Source: Brachypodium distachyon (taxonomy: Eukaryota > Streptophyta > Magnoliopsida > Poales > Poaceae). Taken from it: DNA of 64,000 nt. Location: the NCBI RefSeq assembly GCF_000005505.3, contig NC_016133.3, positions 33,318,737 through 33,382,736 of the forward strand. Direction: 5' to 3'. Position numbers and translations under genes: made by a program. Each line of letters begins with the position of its first letter. Position 1 is the first letter of the stretch. The notes below the pieces were generated by a model that saw only the letters and a list, made by a program, of their open reading frames with translations, searched no databases and was not told where the DNA came from. Shown in pieces: positions 11,685 through 23,569 of this stretch.

Positions 11685-12737
11685 AGCTGACCACCTGGTC
11701 AGTCGCCACTAGGTAGAGTAGCAGCGGCTCGCCCAACTTCGGGGCGACGAGGATGGGCGGTGACCTCAGGTATCGCTTGAGTTCCTGGAGCGCCGCCTCG
11801 GCCTCGGCAGTCCAGTCGACTGGACCCTTCTTCTTCATTACCCGGAAGAAAGGCAGGGCACGCTCGCCCAGCCTGGAGATGAAGCGTCCAAGCGCGGCAA
11901 CGCAGCCGTTGAGGCGCTGGACATCTTTCACCTTGTGGGGGGCCTCCATCTTCTCAATGGCTTCTATTTTGGTCGGGTTGGCCTGTATCCCCTGGTGTGA
12001 AACCAAGAAACCCAGAAGCTGCCCGGAGTTGACACCGAAGGTGCACTTATCAGGGTTCAGCCTGAGCTTGATCTTGCGGAGGTTGTCAAATGTCTCCCGC
12101 AGGTCATCAATCAGTGAGTCCCTACGCTTCGATTTGATGACGATGTCATCCATGTAGGCCTCCGCATTGCGGCCTAGCTGGGGCCCCAAACATTCTCGCA
12201 GGGCGCGCTGGAAAGTGGAGCCCGCGTTCTTCAACCCGAAAGGCATGCATGTATAGCAGTAGCAGCCAACCGGGGTGATAAACGCTGTCTTTTCCTCATC
12301 CTCGACCGCCATCTTGATTTGATGGTAGCCGGAGAAAGCATCCAGAAAACTCAACAGGTCACAACCAGCGGTAGAATCAACTATCTGGTCGATACGGGGT
12401 ACAAGGAAGGGATCCTTGGGGCATGCACGATTAAGATCGATAAAATCTACGCACATGCGAAGCTTATTCCCCGCTTTGGGCACTACACAGGGTTAGCCAG
12501 CCAAGTGGGGTACAAAACTTTCCTGATCGCCCCGGCAGCCCTGAGCTTGCCCACCTCTTGCTTGATGAAATCTTTCCGCTCTTGTGCCTGCCGCCGGATC
12601 TTCTGCTTGACGGGGTGCACGTCCGGGCGCACCATGAGCCGATGCTCAATCACCTCCCTGGGGACTCCGGGAAGGTCCCACGGTTCCTAGGCGAACACGT
12701 CGGCGTTTTCCCGGAGGAAGGTGACGAGGGCGCTTTC
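11685..12737 (-). pseudogene. Gypsy reverse transcriptase fragment
   Basis: 12483-11685 reads as reverse transcriptase: PKAGNKLRMCVDFIDLNRAC, PFLVPRIDQIVD, FLDAFSGYHQIKM, YCYTCMPFGLKNAGSTFQRA and the active-site word AYMDDIVIKS, which stands for the YxDD motif. It continues into LGFLVSHQGIQANPTKIEAI and ends at DQVVSSVLF, where it is cut. The upstream part (12737-12484) shows EHRLMVRPDVHPVKQKIRR in another frame and contains stops (for example E to TAG near 12738). Family: Ty3/Gypsy pol. It is not functional. Confidence 0.85.
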
Positions 12738-15392
12738 CTATTCGGCGGTCAGGTTCCCACCGATGGTAACGGTGCGCTCCTTGTCGCCGGCTTGGAGGGG
12801 CAGCTTCTTCACTTTGGCGGCCTCCTCCCGGAGCCCCCGCCCCTTGCCGGGACGCACGCTCGAGCCCGCGCCTCCTCCGGCTAGCCCTTGCGGGGTGGCG
12901 CGGGCCTTCTTCGTTGCCGGGGCGTCACCCGGCAGGGCGTCGTCCTCGACCTCGCCAACGCACCAAGCAGCGTCTTTGAGATCGCACCCGATGGAGAGAA
13001 CTCCGTAGACGGACGGCATCTTCATCACGCCATAGGCGCAATGCGTAGCCGCCATAAACTTGATTAGCGCCGGCTGACCAAGGATCCCGTTGTAGGGCAA
13101 CGGGGTGTGCGCCATGTCGAACACTATGTGCTCGGTCCTGAATGCTTCCCGGGACCCGAAGGTGACCAGCAGCGTGATGCGTCCCAGTGGGCGCACGATC
13201 CCGAGGTTCACCCCCCGGAATGGTTCGGTGGGCTTCAGCTGCTCCATCGGCAGCTGGAGCTTTTCCACCAGCCTGGCGGACAGGAGTTTAAGCCCCGCTC
13301 CGTTGTCCACCAGCACCTTGGTCACCATCATATTGCTAATGATCGGCGACACGACGAAGGGTATTACCCCGGAACCCAATTGTCGCACCGGGTGGTTGTC
13401 GGCGCTGAAGGTGATCGGCACGTGCGACCACCTCAGCGGCTGTTGCGGCTCCACATCCGGCAACAGCGCGCACACGTCGCGGGTGAGGCGCTTCACCGCG
13501 GCGTGGGATGGGAGAACGTAAGATCCCCCATGGATGCAGGCGACGCCACAAGGCTCCTGGAAGCCCGGCTCGTCGCCGCCGGAATGGTCGGACTCGCGCT
13601 GCTCCTCGGCGCGCGCCCTGTCACGCCCGCGAGGAGGGCGTTCCCGCGCAGCGAGGGGCTGACCGCGCCCTCCATGGGGTTCAACCCTGCCGGCACCACC
13701 GCCGGCCGGCCTCGGACCCGCTCTGGGGTCGTTCGGGCAATCTCGGGAGAGATGCCCGATGTCGCCACAATTGAAGCAGGCGCCGGCGGTGCGGCGCTCC
13801 TCGTGGCGCTGCTTGATCCCTTGCAGGACGCGGCAACTCTGCGCGTCGTGGGTGGAGTTGTTGTGGATAGGACAGCGGGACACGTCGCCCTGCTTCCCGC
13901 CAGATTCTCCCCCCGGCGAGGCCTTCTTCGTGGGCCTCGCGGCAGGAGCCCCCGAGTCCGTAGCGAGGACTTGCTTCCCACTGCGCTTATGGGAACCCTT
14001 CTTCTGCGAGCCCTCGCCAGGGCTCGCGGCAGCCTGGGCTGCCAGCTCGGGCGCTAGGCGCCCCTCCTCAGCCATGCCGCACTTGTGTGCCAAGGCGTAC
14101 AAGTCCTGCGTCGTCCGGATCCGATGCGTGCTCAGCTTCTCACGCATTTTGGGGTCGCGGACGTTGATGGCGAAGGTGTTGATGATGGCGGCCGCCTCCG
14201 CCTCCGGGATAGAATAGGAGAGATTGGAGAAGCGGTTGATGAAGGCCCGCAACGTCTCTCCTGGTTTTTGCACGATGGTGTGCAGCTCCACCATGGTTCC
14301 CGGGCGCTTATAGCCGCCCTGGAACGCGCTCACGAACTGCTCGCGCAGGTCTGCCCAGGTGGCGACGGATCCGGCGGGCAGGTTGAGCAACCAGGTTCAT
14401 GCTGATCCCTTCAGGACCATCGGGAACCAGTTCGCCCTGACCTTGTCGTCGGCGCCGATGGCATGCATGCCCAGCGTATAGGTCAGGAGAAAATCTTTGG
14501 GGTTAGCGGCCCCGTCGTACGTACCGAGCGCAGGCGCTCGGAACTTACGGGGCCACACCACCCGCCGCAACTCACGCGCGAACACGGTGCAGCCGTCTTC
14601 TGGGCCTAGGGGAGCATCTTCTTGCTCTAGTGGGTGCCGGCGCTCCAAGCGCTGGCGCAGATCCTCCTGTTGTCGGGCATTCAAGATGCCACGCGCATCG
14701 CCCCCCGGGACGGTGGGCGACGAATTCGAGGACCCCTCCGGGCCCCCGTCTACCAGGCCCCGCTGAGGAGGGGGAGGGTTCTCCCCCTGTCGCGAGGCGG
14801 GTGGCGCGCCTTCGCGCTCTGAGTTCGGCCCGTGGCCGGAGCCTACCGGGGCGCCCTCGCCTTGCGGCTGTTGGGCGGCCAGGGCGAGAAGCGCTTCCAA
14901 CTCCTCGCCCCACGTCTCGTGCGCCAGCGTGCCCTGCTGCGGCTCGTACCGCACCATGACGCACGCGGCGACGATGGCTTCAGCCGGGGTTCGCACGAGG
15001 GGCAACCGATTTCCTGAGCGGCTGCTTCCCGCCCTGGCCTCGCACGCCTCCGGGTGCACAGGGTGCGAACCCCCAGGGGTCGCCCGTGACGCGGCATGCG
15101 TCGGGTGCCGCTGCCGCGGGGCATCCTCGGGTCGCGACTCCACCCGTTGGTTGTCCTGGGCGACGCCATGCGTGCTCACCCAACTGCCCCCAGCACTGGG
15201 GGCAGCTGGCCCCCTCGGCCGATTGTCGGTCGATGGTCGGGGAGGCGGTGGAGGCAGCTGTGTTTGCTACACCCTCGAGGGCTCGAGATTCTCTTGAGCT
15301 CCCGACTCGGCTCGCACGTCGTGCGACCGCGTGTGCGCCGCTGGGGCCTCACGTGGGTCTATGCGTGAATCACCAGCCCGCTTGGGGGGCAT
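12738..15392 (-). pseudogene. Gypsy gag and protease, split by a nonsense change
   Basis: The gag start MPPKRAGDSRID is at about 15392. A frame runs 15179-14397 (gag N-terminal and capsid, for example FRAPALGTYDGAANPKDF, ADDKVRANWFPMVLKGSA). It is ended by TGA at 14397-14399, where the related copy at 63.9 kb has an Arg codon. The next frame, 14390-12738, continues the capsid (SVATWADLREQFVSAFQGGY) and has a CCHC zinc knuckle (CFNCGDIGHLSRDC). It also holds a retropepsin-like segment whose active site reads VDNGAGLKLLSARL instead of the usual D-S/T-G. Acidic and Arg-rich low-complexity linkers lie between. One CpG-type C-to-T change explains the main break. Confidence 0.8.
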
Positions 15393-15590
15393 GGAACCTC
15401 CTCCCGAGAAGCAGCTTCCCGGGAGGTGCCTAAGCGGGAATATTCCCGGAAGCCCCGCTAGCCCCTTTCGGGCTGGTAGCTTGCCGGGAAGCTCGTCGGC
15501 GCTCCCCGGGATGAGACCTTTCCGGGAACCCGGGGGAGGGGGCCACGCGTCGCGCAGCGGTGGTACCCCGGGTGCCACTGGTGCGACAAT

Positions 15591-18500
15591 AATCATATAA
15601 ATGGTTGATGATATTTCTGTATTTAGGTTTCAAACTTTGCATGGGACATGATATTAGTAGTATACACTCAAAAGGACAGGTGTTTTAATTTTTGGATGTA
15701 CACATAATTTAATATGAATTTAAAACTTGATTCAGAAATTAGTATCAGTGGCGGTTTTGCGGTCAAACCACCACTAGTGCTAGATGCAGGAGCACTGGTG
15801 CAGCACCAGTGGCCGGTTTTGCAAATAGACCGCCACCCGTGCTCTCTCCAGTGCTATAGGCACTCAGAAGCACTGTTAGCAGTTGGTGGCACAAACCCCT
15901 CCTCCTCCCCCACCCGCCGTTCCCCTCCTCTTCCCCTTCTCCTCCCCGACCGGCCCGCCGTCCCCGACCCGTCGCCACAGCCGCCGCGCGACGCCATGGT
16001 TCGCACTCATGGAACCGGCCGCCGCCGTGGCTTCTCCACGGCGTCGGCCACGACGGATCTCCCGCCCCGCGACGAGCCGATGGAGGAGGCGCCACCACCC
16101 CGCCGCTCGGCAGAATCGGGCCCACCGGACTTCGTGGACGAGGTCCGAACTCCGGCGGCCTGCCGCGACACACCATCGGGCTCCCCGGCCGGCGGCGCCG
16201 ACGAGGTAAGTTCCTCATTTTGAATTTTTTTCATCTTTGATTCTTAGTTTTGCTTCAATTAGGGATTAGGGTTAGGGTTAGGGTTAGAATTCAATTTCAT
16301 ACTGTTAGAAATTAGGGTTAGGGTTAGGGTAAAATTAGCAATTAGGGATTATGAATTAGGTTTAGGGTAAAATTTATATTGTTAGCAATTAGGGATTAGG
16401 GATTAGGGTTAGGGTTAGGGTAAAATTAGGTCAGAAATTAGGGTTAGGGTTAGGATTCAAATTAGGTTAGAAACATGCTTGATAGAAGTTAGGGTTAGGA
16501 TTCAAATTAGGTTAGAAACATGCTTGATTCAAATTAGGTTAGAAACATTCAAATTAGGGGTTAGGGTAAAATGTGGCATGCTTGATAGAAGTAACATGCT
16601 TAGGGTTTTTCTGAAGAAATTAATTATGTGATGATGTGGCATGCTTGATGGAAGTAAAATGTGGCATGCTTGATGGGGGCCGGCCATCGTGCCGAGGCCG
16701 TTGAAATTTAGGGGGCCGGCCATCGCGCCGAGGGGGTATATGTGGGTGGGTAATTATTATGCAGGTATCATTGTCGGGTAGACCAATTCGCTAGCTTTAT
16801 AGCACGGGTCATGCCGAATTTTTTTAGATTTACAGTACGGGTCATGTCAAAATTTTCAATTTTTTAAAGTAATCCATGTAAGGGCATTGTATAGGAAGCC
16901 CAGGGTCGCGATGGAGAAAACCCTGAGGACTCACCTCAGGGTTCTTCGTCGTCAGGCACACCAATAGCCCATAGCCAAGACGACGAGCCTGAACACGGCG
17001 ACGGTGATCCTTCGGGCTTCAACGCAGGCTCTGAGGCTACCACGTCGCAGGCTACTTCTAAGAAGAAGAAGAAGAAGGCGCCGTGTGGGTCTAACAAGCC
17101 GACGAAGGAGAAATTCATCGTCACCAGGACTGACGACGTGGGGAAACCCAAATCGCCAAAGAGCGTCTTGTTTCGCCAACACTTGCAATGCAATCGTTCG
17201 CGAGTTCACGAACATCAACCAAAGATGGACCGAGGTGCTGGAGAGCGTAAAGCAACATTGTTACGCCAAGGCATGGGAGAGGTTCGAGGTGCCTGTTCCC
17301 GCGCTTTGTGAAGAAGTATTCGGAGTGATGAAGACCACAATGCGTAGGGGTCAGAGCAATTGGGGTACCAAGGCCAGAGCTTTTTTGAACGAAGATTGGG
17401 AGACGGTGATTCATAAGAAATGGTCGAGGATCACAGAGGAGGACTGGGAGGAGTTCAAGGAGAAGGAAAAGGATCCAAATTTCAAAGCAACCCAAGAGTG
17501 GTACGCGGCGCTACGTGCCAAGAGGAAATTTAACCACCGCGTTGGCAATCGTGGTATCGAGGGAAAGAAGCCGGTGTGGGAGAAGGAGGACGCCGAGCTT
17601 GCGGCAAGAGGGATAGCCCCTCCTGTCCCAACAATGCTCCGTCATGACCGGTCCACCACCTTTGTGCGGAGTACCATGACAAAAGAACAGTGGGCGGGCC
17701 TGAAGCCTATCCGCGATGACCAGAAAGTTTTAATCGTAAGGCCTCAACCACCACTTCTTTTTCAGTTTAGCTTCTAACACACGCACTTATAAATTGGCAC
17801 CAACTTTGTCTTATTTCAGGACAAGGTCGCCGAGTTCGAGTCGGAAGGCTCCCACGACGAGCTCCGTGCACAGTGGGATTCACCACTAAGCTATGCTCTA
17901 GGAAGAAATGAGCACGGGAGCCATATTCGAGCCTTAGGAACCGGGGCCCTTTGCCGCAAAGTCTTTCCTCAAGAGAAAAAAGCCCGGAGCCGTAAAAGAT
18001 AGGCCGAGAAGCACGAAGAAATAATAGAGGTGGCGAAAAGGGCGGCGAGGGAGGAGTTTTTCGCTTGCTTGAAAAAAGCAAGGGACTCCGGCCAGACTAT
18101 GGAGGAGTTCGTTGCTCCATATGATGGCAACCGGGGAGCGACACCGAGGCCTATGACTCTGCATGATCATCAGTCGACTCCGAATCCTTCGCCGCCACCG
18201 TATAAGAGCAGTGCTGGCTCTGGCACCGAACTCCCGAGTGACCCTGATGACCCATCTGATGACATCCCGGTAAGCTCCTTACTGGTACCATAGTATTTAT
18301 ATACTCAATTACATCATTCTTCACACCATAACACTAACGTATGTATGTTAATTTGTTTGTCACGCAAATAAGAGTATTAAGTGTCGGATATTGATGCCAT
18401 CCACCGGGAATCCGTTAGGCGCGCGTGGTTTGCTAATGCCAAGAATGCCGGTCATGCCCAACACGCCCATGACCCTGGATCATGTCAGGGTGCAGGTGGA

Positions 18501-18756
18501 CTACGTGCTCCCGGAATTGGACAAGACGCCGGTCCCTTATCCTCTAGAGGAGGAATCAGTGACTCTAGGGCAATGCCGGGGCACGTACATCCAGTGGCCC
18601 AGGAGGTTGGTTGACCTCGCTACCCAACCTTCTCCCTCTCCATCGTGTCCCGGAGCGTCTCCACCGGCTTCCGCTCGACGACTTCCCTTTCCATCGCCCC
18701 TTGGCCCAACCCCAATAAGCCGGCACGTCCGGATTCACCAACGTCAGGGCAAGGAG
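15591..18756 (+). mobile_element. CACTA (En/Spm) transposon fragment
   Basis: Subterminal sequence at 15740-15850 is full of CACTA-like words, including ACCACTAGTG and the palindrome CACTGGTGCAGCACCAGTG (15794-15812). It leads into an intron-bearing gene typical of En/Spm elements. Left and right ends are lost to the Gypsy element (at 15590) and to the 2.6-kb LTR (near 18757). The intron (16206-17000) holds TTAGGG-type repeats. Confidence 0.7.
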
Positions 18757-18795
18757 TTAGTTCCATGTTCTCATAGAGGGGAGGGGGGTGAATAG
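15996..18795 (+). pseudogene. CACTA ORF of the Ptta/En/Spm type, degenerate
   Basis: The first exon 15996-16205 (MVRTHGTGRRRGFSTASATT..., rich in Pro and Arg) ends at GTAAGT. The next exon carries FTNINQRWTEVLESVKQHC, RAFLNEDWETVIHKKWSRI, KFNHRVGNRGIEGKKP and RHDRSTTFVRS, all words of the plant Ptta/En/Spm family. Its 5' part (about 16960-17178, PEHGDGDPSGFNAGSEATTS) is in another frame, so a frameshift lies near 17178. An exon from 17820 reads DKVAEFESEGSHDELRAQWD and meets a TAG at 18001-18003, beyond which the frame stays open (AREEFFACLKKARDSGQTMEE). The part from 18390 (MTLDHVRVQVDYVLPELDKT, GTYIQWPRRLVDL) completes it. This ORF accompanies the transposase rather than encoding its catalytic core. 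Confidence 0.65.
16258..16560 (+). repeat. Telomere-like TTAGGG repeats in the CACTA intron
   Basis: Repeated GGGTTA units are mixed with ATTAGGGATTAGGG and GGTTAGGATTCAAATTA variants. The core unit is six bases (TTAGGG) rather than the seven-base TTTAGGG of most plant telomeres. The tract lies just after the donor site of the CACTA first exon. Confidence 0.8.
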
Positions 18796-21324
18796 GCGCT
18801 TTAAAAGTTTTGCGGATTTGGCTCTATATATCCTAAATACGGAATTAAACTAGTCGGATATTTTCAAGCACAAATCACAAATATGCTAGGCTCAAGTATA
18901 GTGCACCAACAACTTAAGCAATAACAAGATGAACACTTATATTAATCAATAAGCTAGCACAGGATAAATAAGATAGCACAAAGCACATATAAGATAATAT
19001 ATGACTTCAAGCACGATGGCTATCACAAATTAATGCACAAGTGAATGAACTCGGTTTAGAAATACCCGAGGCACGCGGAGACGGTGATTTATCCCGATGT
19101 TCACTTCCTAAGAAGCTAATCACCGTTCAAGAGGTGCGGGCACCACAAGAGGTAACCCGAATAGCCGTGAAAGGGCATACCCAACTCCTTGAGCCTCCCA
19201 CACCAAAGTAGGAGCTCAATCACTAAGATGGCTAGTTTCTTCCTCCACTCCGGAGATGGCAAGCTCTACAACCAATTCACAAAGCACCACAAAGGAAAAC
19301 CTCAGGCCTCTTCACAATCTCCACGAAGAGGTCACCAGGGCAACAACCACTAAGCCGTATAGGAGGAGAACCTCCAAGAGTAACAAGCTCATGGGCTCTC
19401 ACTCGAACTAATCAAGGTGGAGAGCTCAAACCAATGCACCAAATGCAAAGCAAGAACACAAGAAATGCTCAAATCCCTCTCTCCCAAATCTCACCCAAAT
19501 CAACAAATGGATTGGAGAAAATAGAGAGGAGGAACAAGGAGGAGATCAACAAATGAACCCTCCAAATAGATCTACAAACTCCCTTCAAATGGATGGAAGA
19601 TTTGGGGCTTGGGGGAAGTGGAGAAAGCTCTCAAAGATGGGGAAATTTCGGCTCCAAGAACCCTAGACCCGATGGGGAAGAAGACCCCTATTTATAGGGC
19701 CCCAAAAATATGCCCATTAGACAAAAATTTTGCGATCCGAAGGCTCCGGGATTAATTCTGGACCAAACCTGAAGCTACTGGACACACCCGGAGGCAATCC
19801 CGGAGGTTCCGGATCCCAAAACTGCAGCGCAACACACACGAAAACGGCGATAACTTTTGCAAACGAACTCCGATTTTGATGAACTTGGTATCGTTTTGAA
19901 GAAGACAACGAGATCTACTTAATAACATAGAAAACCAGCAAAGATCAACCAAAAGAGATGATGAAAAATATGCAAAGGTTTGAGCACTCTACGCACGACG
20001 AGTTCAAGCTACCGCCTGAAAGCCCCTCTTGATAGAATGGCTATCGAACCTATAAACCGGTCTCTCACCAAACTCCTTGAGACCAGTAAAACTAGAAAAA
20101 CCTAGGTAGAATATACCTTTGCCTTGAGCAATCCACTTTAGGTTGATGTAGGCGTCAATGCTCGTCTCAAGTTGGAATCTTTCGCTTGATCACGGTCACT
20201 TGGTGAAGATACTCAATTTGCTCCCCCATACTCCAATGTGGGAGACCTTCACTTTAAGCTCATATTCACATGTCCATTATCACCAAATGGATGGCAAGCT
20301 TCAATATGCTTATATTGAGCTTGCCCTTTGTCAATCTTGATGACCGTCTCCATATGGGCTATATAAGATTGTTTCTTCAAAGCTCGCCCATATGTATCAC
20401 CTAACCCTCAACCACATAACATAGACATAATATTGGTTAGTTCATAAGTGCAATATACAATTGCTTACCATATGATTCATGTATATAATCCTCGGAGTGC
20501 TTTTCTTGATCTTGCTCTTCTCAACTTTGACGAATCATCACCACTTGATCTCATCTCTCATGGGCTAGATGACATCTTCCTTTTTTTATCCAAACCCATG
20601 AGTTTCACCTAACCCACATATAGATATACCAAATACATAGTTTATGGGTTAGTTCACAAAGTGCAATTGACAAATGCTTACCATACCACTAGATCTCATG
20701 TGGTACATAATTACGCTTGTGAGTTGACCAACTTCAATCCAATATTTGCACTTATTCTTGGTCAACTTTCATCTTTGCTTTACTCCATCTTTATGATACC
20801 ATGAATATCACTTTAGTCCTCTTCATCTTCTAACATAAAATCTTGAGACACCAACTGGATTCTTCAGGGCTCCATGACTTGGTTAACCATGACTCAACTC
20901 ATGAGCTCAACATAACCTTATCATGAAACCATATGTTGAATCCTTATCTTGTAATCATTCTTAAAAATATTAATCCTTCACGGGAATTTCACTTTCTTCT
21001 TCTTGATAATATTTGATTCACTCATTGAAATCCAATAACTTCATGCCTTCAATTCAATATACTTTTCTTACTAGCATTCCTTGAATTAAAGCTCAATGCA
21101 AACAACTTATGCAAAAGGATTGTCATCGGATACCAAAACCACACATCCAATTGTCAACAACTCAGTGTATATCTTTATCTTCATGACATTTATCATTGAA
21201 TTAACCAAGTGGTCTTCATTCATTGCCTATGAAACATTCCTTCAAATATATCTCAACTAAAACATTAGTCCATAGGGATTGTTATTAATTACCAAAACCA
21301 CACATAGGGCAACATGCACTTTCA
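18757..21324 (-). mobile_element. Large LTR (about 2.6 kb), probably solo
   Basis: On the minus strand it starts at 21324 with TGAAAGTGCATGTTGCCC, a known grass LTR start, and runs to CGCCTATTCACCCCCCTC and TCTATGAGAACATGG near 18760, which resembles the 3' part of such LTRs (compare GCCTATTCATCCCCC at 54970 in the plus-strand Copia element). A minus-strand TATAAATAGG at 19688-19697 would be its promoter. U3/R carries CCGGAGG/TTCCGG words (19740-19815). No internal coding sequence accompanies it. The left end is not clean, so the missing terminal bases may have been lost. Confidence 0.6.
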
Positions 21325-21402
21325 GTAGTCCAGCTGCGGCAGATCGAACTTCAGGGAAGACATGTCGCAAACCCAGGCGGAACCTGGGGCTCTGATACCA
21401 CT
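21325..21402 (-). pseudogene. First 13 codons of Copia gag and its primer site
   Basis: Minus strand: ATG at 21363 gives MSSLKFDLPQLDY, after which the LTR ending at 21324 begins. Just upstream, TGGTATCAGAGCC at 21400-21388 is the tRNA-Met primer-binding site next to the 5' LTR. Confidence 0.75.
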
Positions 21403-21858
21403 TGTTATGAACGCGACAAGCAAGAACGAAGAACGAAGAAGAAATCACATCACAAGGACACACGGATTTAACGTAGAAAACCCCCTCAAACAATGAGAGG
21501 GAAAAAAACCACAGGCGCCAGCCAGCGAAACTTCACTATATGGGAGTTTTTACAACGCCTGAGAGATTTCACGAGATCAACTCATCCCGAAACGGCTTAC
21601 AAGGGGTATATATAGCAGGAGCATTAGAGCAAATCAGATCCGTAACGGGCACACCGGAAGTTCCGGTCGGAGGCCGGAAGTTCCGGTAATTCTTGAATGT
21701 CCGGAAGTTCCGCAGCAAGTTCCGTATTTTTCCGAAAAGCAGCAGAGAGCAACCGAAGGTTCGGCCGGAAATTGGGCCGGAACTTCCGGCACCTAGAACG
21801 GCCGGAAGTTGAGCCGGAACTTCCGGCCACTGGGTGGATCTAAGGGAGCTGTGCAACA
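21403..21858 (-). repeat. 5' LTR of the Copia element
   Basis: Its sequence matches the LTR at 8469-8920 over most of its length, with the same palindromic CCGGAAGTTCCG array and the TATATATA box (near 21607-21614). The outer edge differs: it starts TGTTGCACAGCTCCC where the other LTR starts TGTTGGATGTTATCC. Confidence 0.7.
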
Positions 21859-22178
21859 GATGTGTGCCTGAATAAGAAGTCACAGTTCACATTTTGTCCT
21901 TAAACTTTCGCCTTCTTGTCTAAAAGATTTTATCGGTGCCGAAAGAGCCCTGAATTTCCGAAATTGTTGGCCATCCATGTTCTCTGTGTTGTTTCAGTAC
22001 ATTACGTCAGGACCTGGTGTTTCAGTATTTTCCTTTGATTTGTTTCAGTATTTTCCTTTAATGAAATCAGTACACTACTTTGATAGGTCTTTTCATCTGA
22101 TCTCTAGATTCTTTCTTGCCAACATTACAACAAATAGTACACGAGAGATAGAAGTTTTATCTAAAACACAGTATATTA
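21859..22178. other. AT-rich spacer, nothing recognised
   Basis: I see no coding frame, RNA gene or clear repeat between the Copia LTR and the MITE. Confidence 0.4.
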
Positions 22179-22432
22179 CTCCCTCATTTTCACAAAAAAT
22201 GTCATGCATGCATTTCGAGGTCGAACTTTGACCAAAAATTAGATCAATAATATGTATATTATATGTTATAAATTTTATATCATTGAAAATGTTTTTGAAA
22301 TACGAGTCCAATGATATAATTTTTGTAGCACGTAACCTTCAAATCATAAGTTTAATTGATGGTCAAAATAAAATCTCGAAATGTGTGTATGTCATTTTTT
22401 TGTGAAAAGTCATTATTTGTGGTAAGAGGGAG
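22179..22432. mobile_element. Stowaway-like MITE, about 254 bp
   Basis: It starts CTCCCTCATTTTCACAAAAAATG and ends with the inverted form (CATTTTTTTGTGAAAAGTC ... AAGAGGGAG). Flanking TA copies lie at 22177-22178 and 22433-22434. The inner parts also fold back (GAACTTTGACCA / TGGTCAAAATA). Confidence 0.7.
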
Positions 22433-22449
22433 TATTCCAACATTCACAA

Positions 22450-23125
22450 TAACAGCATGTTTGGACGTAGATATTGGAGCTTGAAATTCGGAATTGGAAT
22501 TAGGTTTCCCCAAATCGTCTGTTTGGTTGTCCTAGGAATTCAAAGTTGGAATTTGCAACTCATTTCTTCTTGTTGGGCTACAACTTAAAGAACCCCTCCC
22601 AATACCAAGCTCCACCCTTCCGTGTTACTCCTTCACTTTTGGATAGTAAATTCAATCTCTTAATTCACACTAACCGAGGAGTGTCTAATTAGATGCTAGA
22701 CTAATCTTGTTTGCAAGGCAAATGGGCTTACACACTAAAGTGTTGAGATTTTTAAGATAGGAATTGGAACTGCATGCAGCTTGCGCCATTCTTGTACACC
22801 ATACACGTGTTGATGCCACCCTTTGCCCTGCCACCACCATGGGAGGCTCCTCGTAGCCGATCGGCACCAATGTCGCTGGTTTGCCGCCGCCCACCAACAC
22901 AGAGATTCATTGCTGGCTACTGTCGTCGCCGGATATATGAGTGAAGAGCCGATTCTTGCTCTTCTCCGATGCACGCCCCGTGCTTGGTATCAACGCCTTA
23001 GCACCAAGGTTGTTCGGCAACCACAAAATCCAAGGGTGTTGGGAGGGAATGGAAGGGATTGTAGATCATTTCCCCCTCAATCCTTTCCATTCCCCCAGGA
23101 TCAAGTAAGGATGGGATTAAACATA
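22450..23125. mobile_element. Possible Harbinger/Tourist-like element remnant
   Basis: The left part has the GTTTGG-type words common at Tourist ends (GCATGTTTGGACG at about 22457, GTCTGTTTGGTTGTCC at 22518). The right part has the GGGAGGGAATGGAAGGGATT ... CAAGGCCCTAGTG pattern (23040-23135) common at the opposite end. I could not pair the two ends exactly and see no transposase. Low confidence. Confidence 0.25.
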
Positions 23126-23569
23126 CAAGGCCCTAGTGGGCAGTGGGGAGGAGAACCTTCAGAGTGTTGTAGGAGCGAGATAGTAGAACCTCTGGTGGGT
23201 GAGAGCGGATAGTTGGCCAGGATGTGCGGTGGGTTGAGTAGTCAACCCGCTCCAGAGGAGGAGGAGAAAGTGATGTTTTATATATGTGTAAAATTTCAAG
23301 TCCATACTGAATTGGGTTTCATAGCAGCAAAAAAATCCAGTATGAATAGTGGTCCTTCACTGTTGACACTATTTATTTATATATTTCTCTGTTAATTCTT
23401 TCCAAATGCATTTGATTTTCAACTTGAAGTTTGCCCATTTGTAGAGTATCGCACCTTCAACATATGATAGTTTTGTTGGAATTTTTTTAAAAATTTATAA
23501 ATGATTTTTATGGAGTTTGCACAGTTTGCTCCTAACTAAAGCATTACTCCTCCTCTAGCTATTGTTAAC

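Larger units (their letters stand above)
11685..15590 (-). mobile_element. Truncated Gypsy element, minus strand
   Basis: The order on the minus strand is a short LTR start (from 15590), gag, protease and reverse transcriptase, cut off at about 11685 inside the RNase H linker, where Copia integrase begins. Its gag and its LTR start (TGTCGCACCAGTGGCACC) closely match the plus-strand Gypsy element at 61851-64000. Only about 200 bases of LTR remain before the gag start near 15392, so most of the LTR and leader has been lost. It is much richer in GC than the Copia sequence around it. Confidence 0.8.
8469..21858 (-). mobile_element. Minus-strand Copia element, split by nested insertions
   Basis: The 3' LTR (8469-8920) and 5' LTR (21403-21858) share most of their sequence, including arrays of CCGGAAGTTCCG. 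On the minus strand the 5' LTR ends in CATAACA and is followed by TGGTATCAGAGCC (21400-21388), the primer site complementary to initiator tRNA-Met used by Copia elements. The purine tract AAGGTGGAGTT abuts the 3' LTR. The order gag start, integrase, reverse transcriptase, RNase H confirms Copia. Between integrase (to 11680) and the first 13 gag codons (21325-21363) lie a Gypsy fragment, a CACTA fragment and another LTR. The outer LTR edges differ and no target duplication was found, so the element is old or rearranged. Confidence 0.75.

Noticed and set aside
13107..14057. A 316-codon plus-strand open frame
   Set aside because: It is antisense to Gypsy gag/protease, whose zinc knuckle fixes the coding strand as minus.
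16258..16560. A possible true telomere or chromosome end
   Set aside because: It is short, degenerate, six-base in unit and inside a transposon with genes on both sides.
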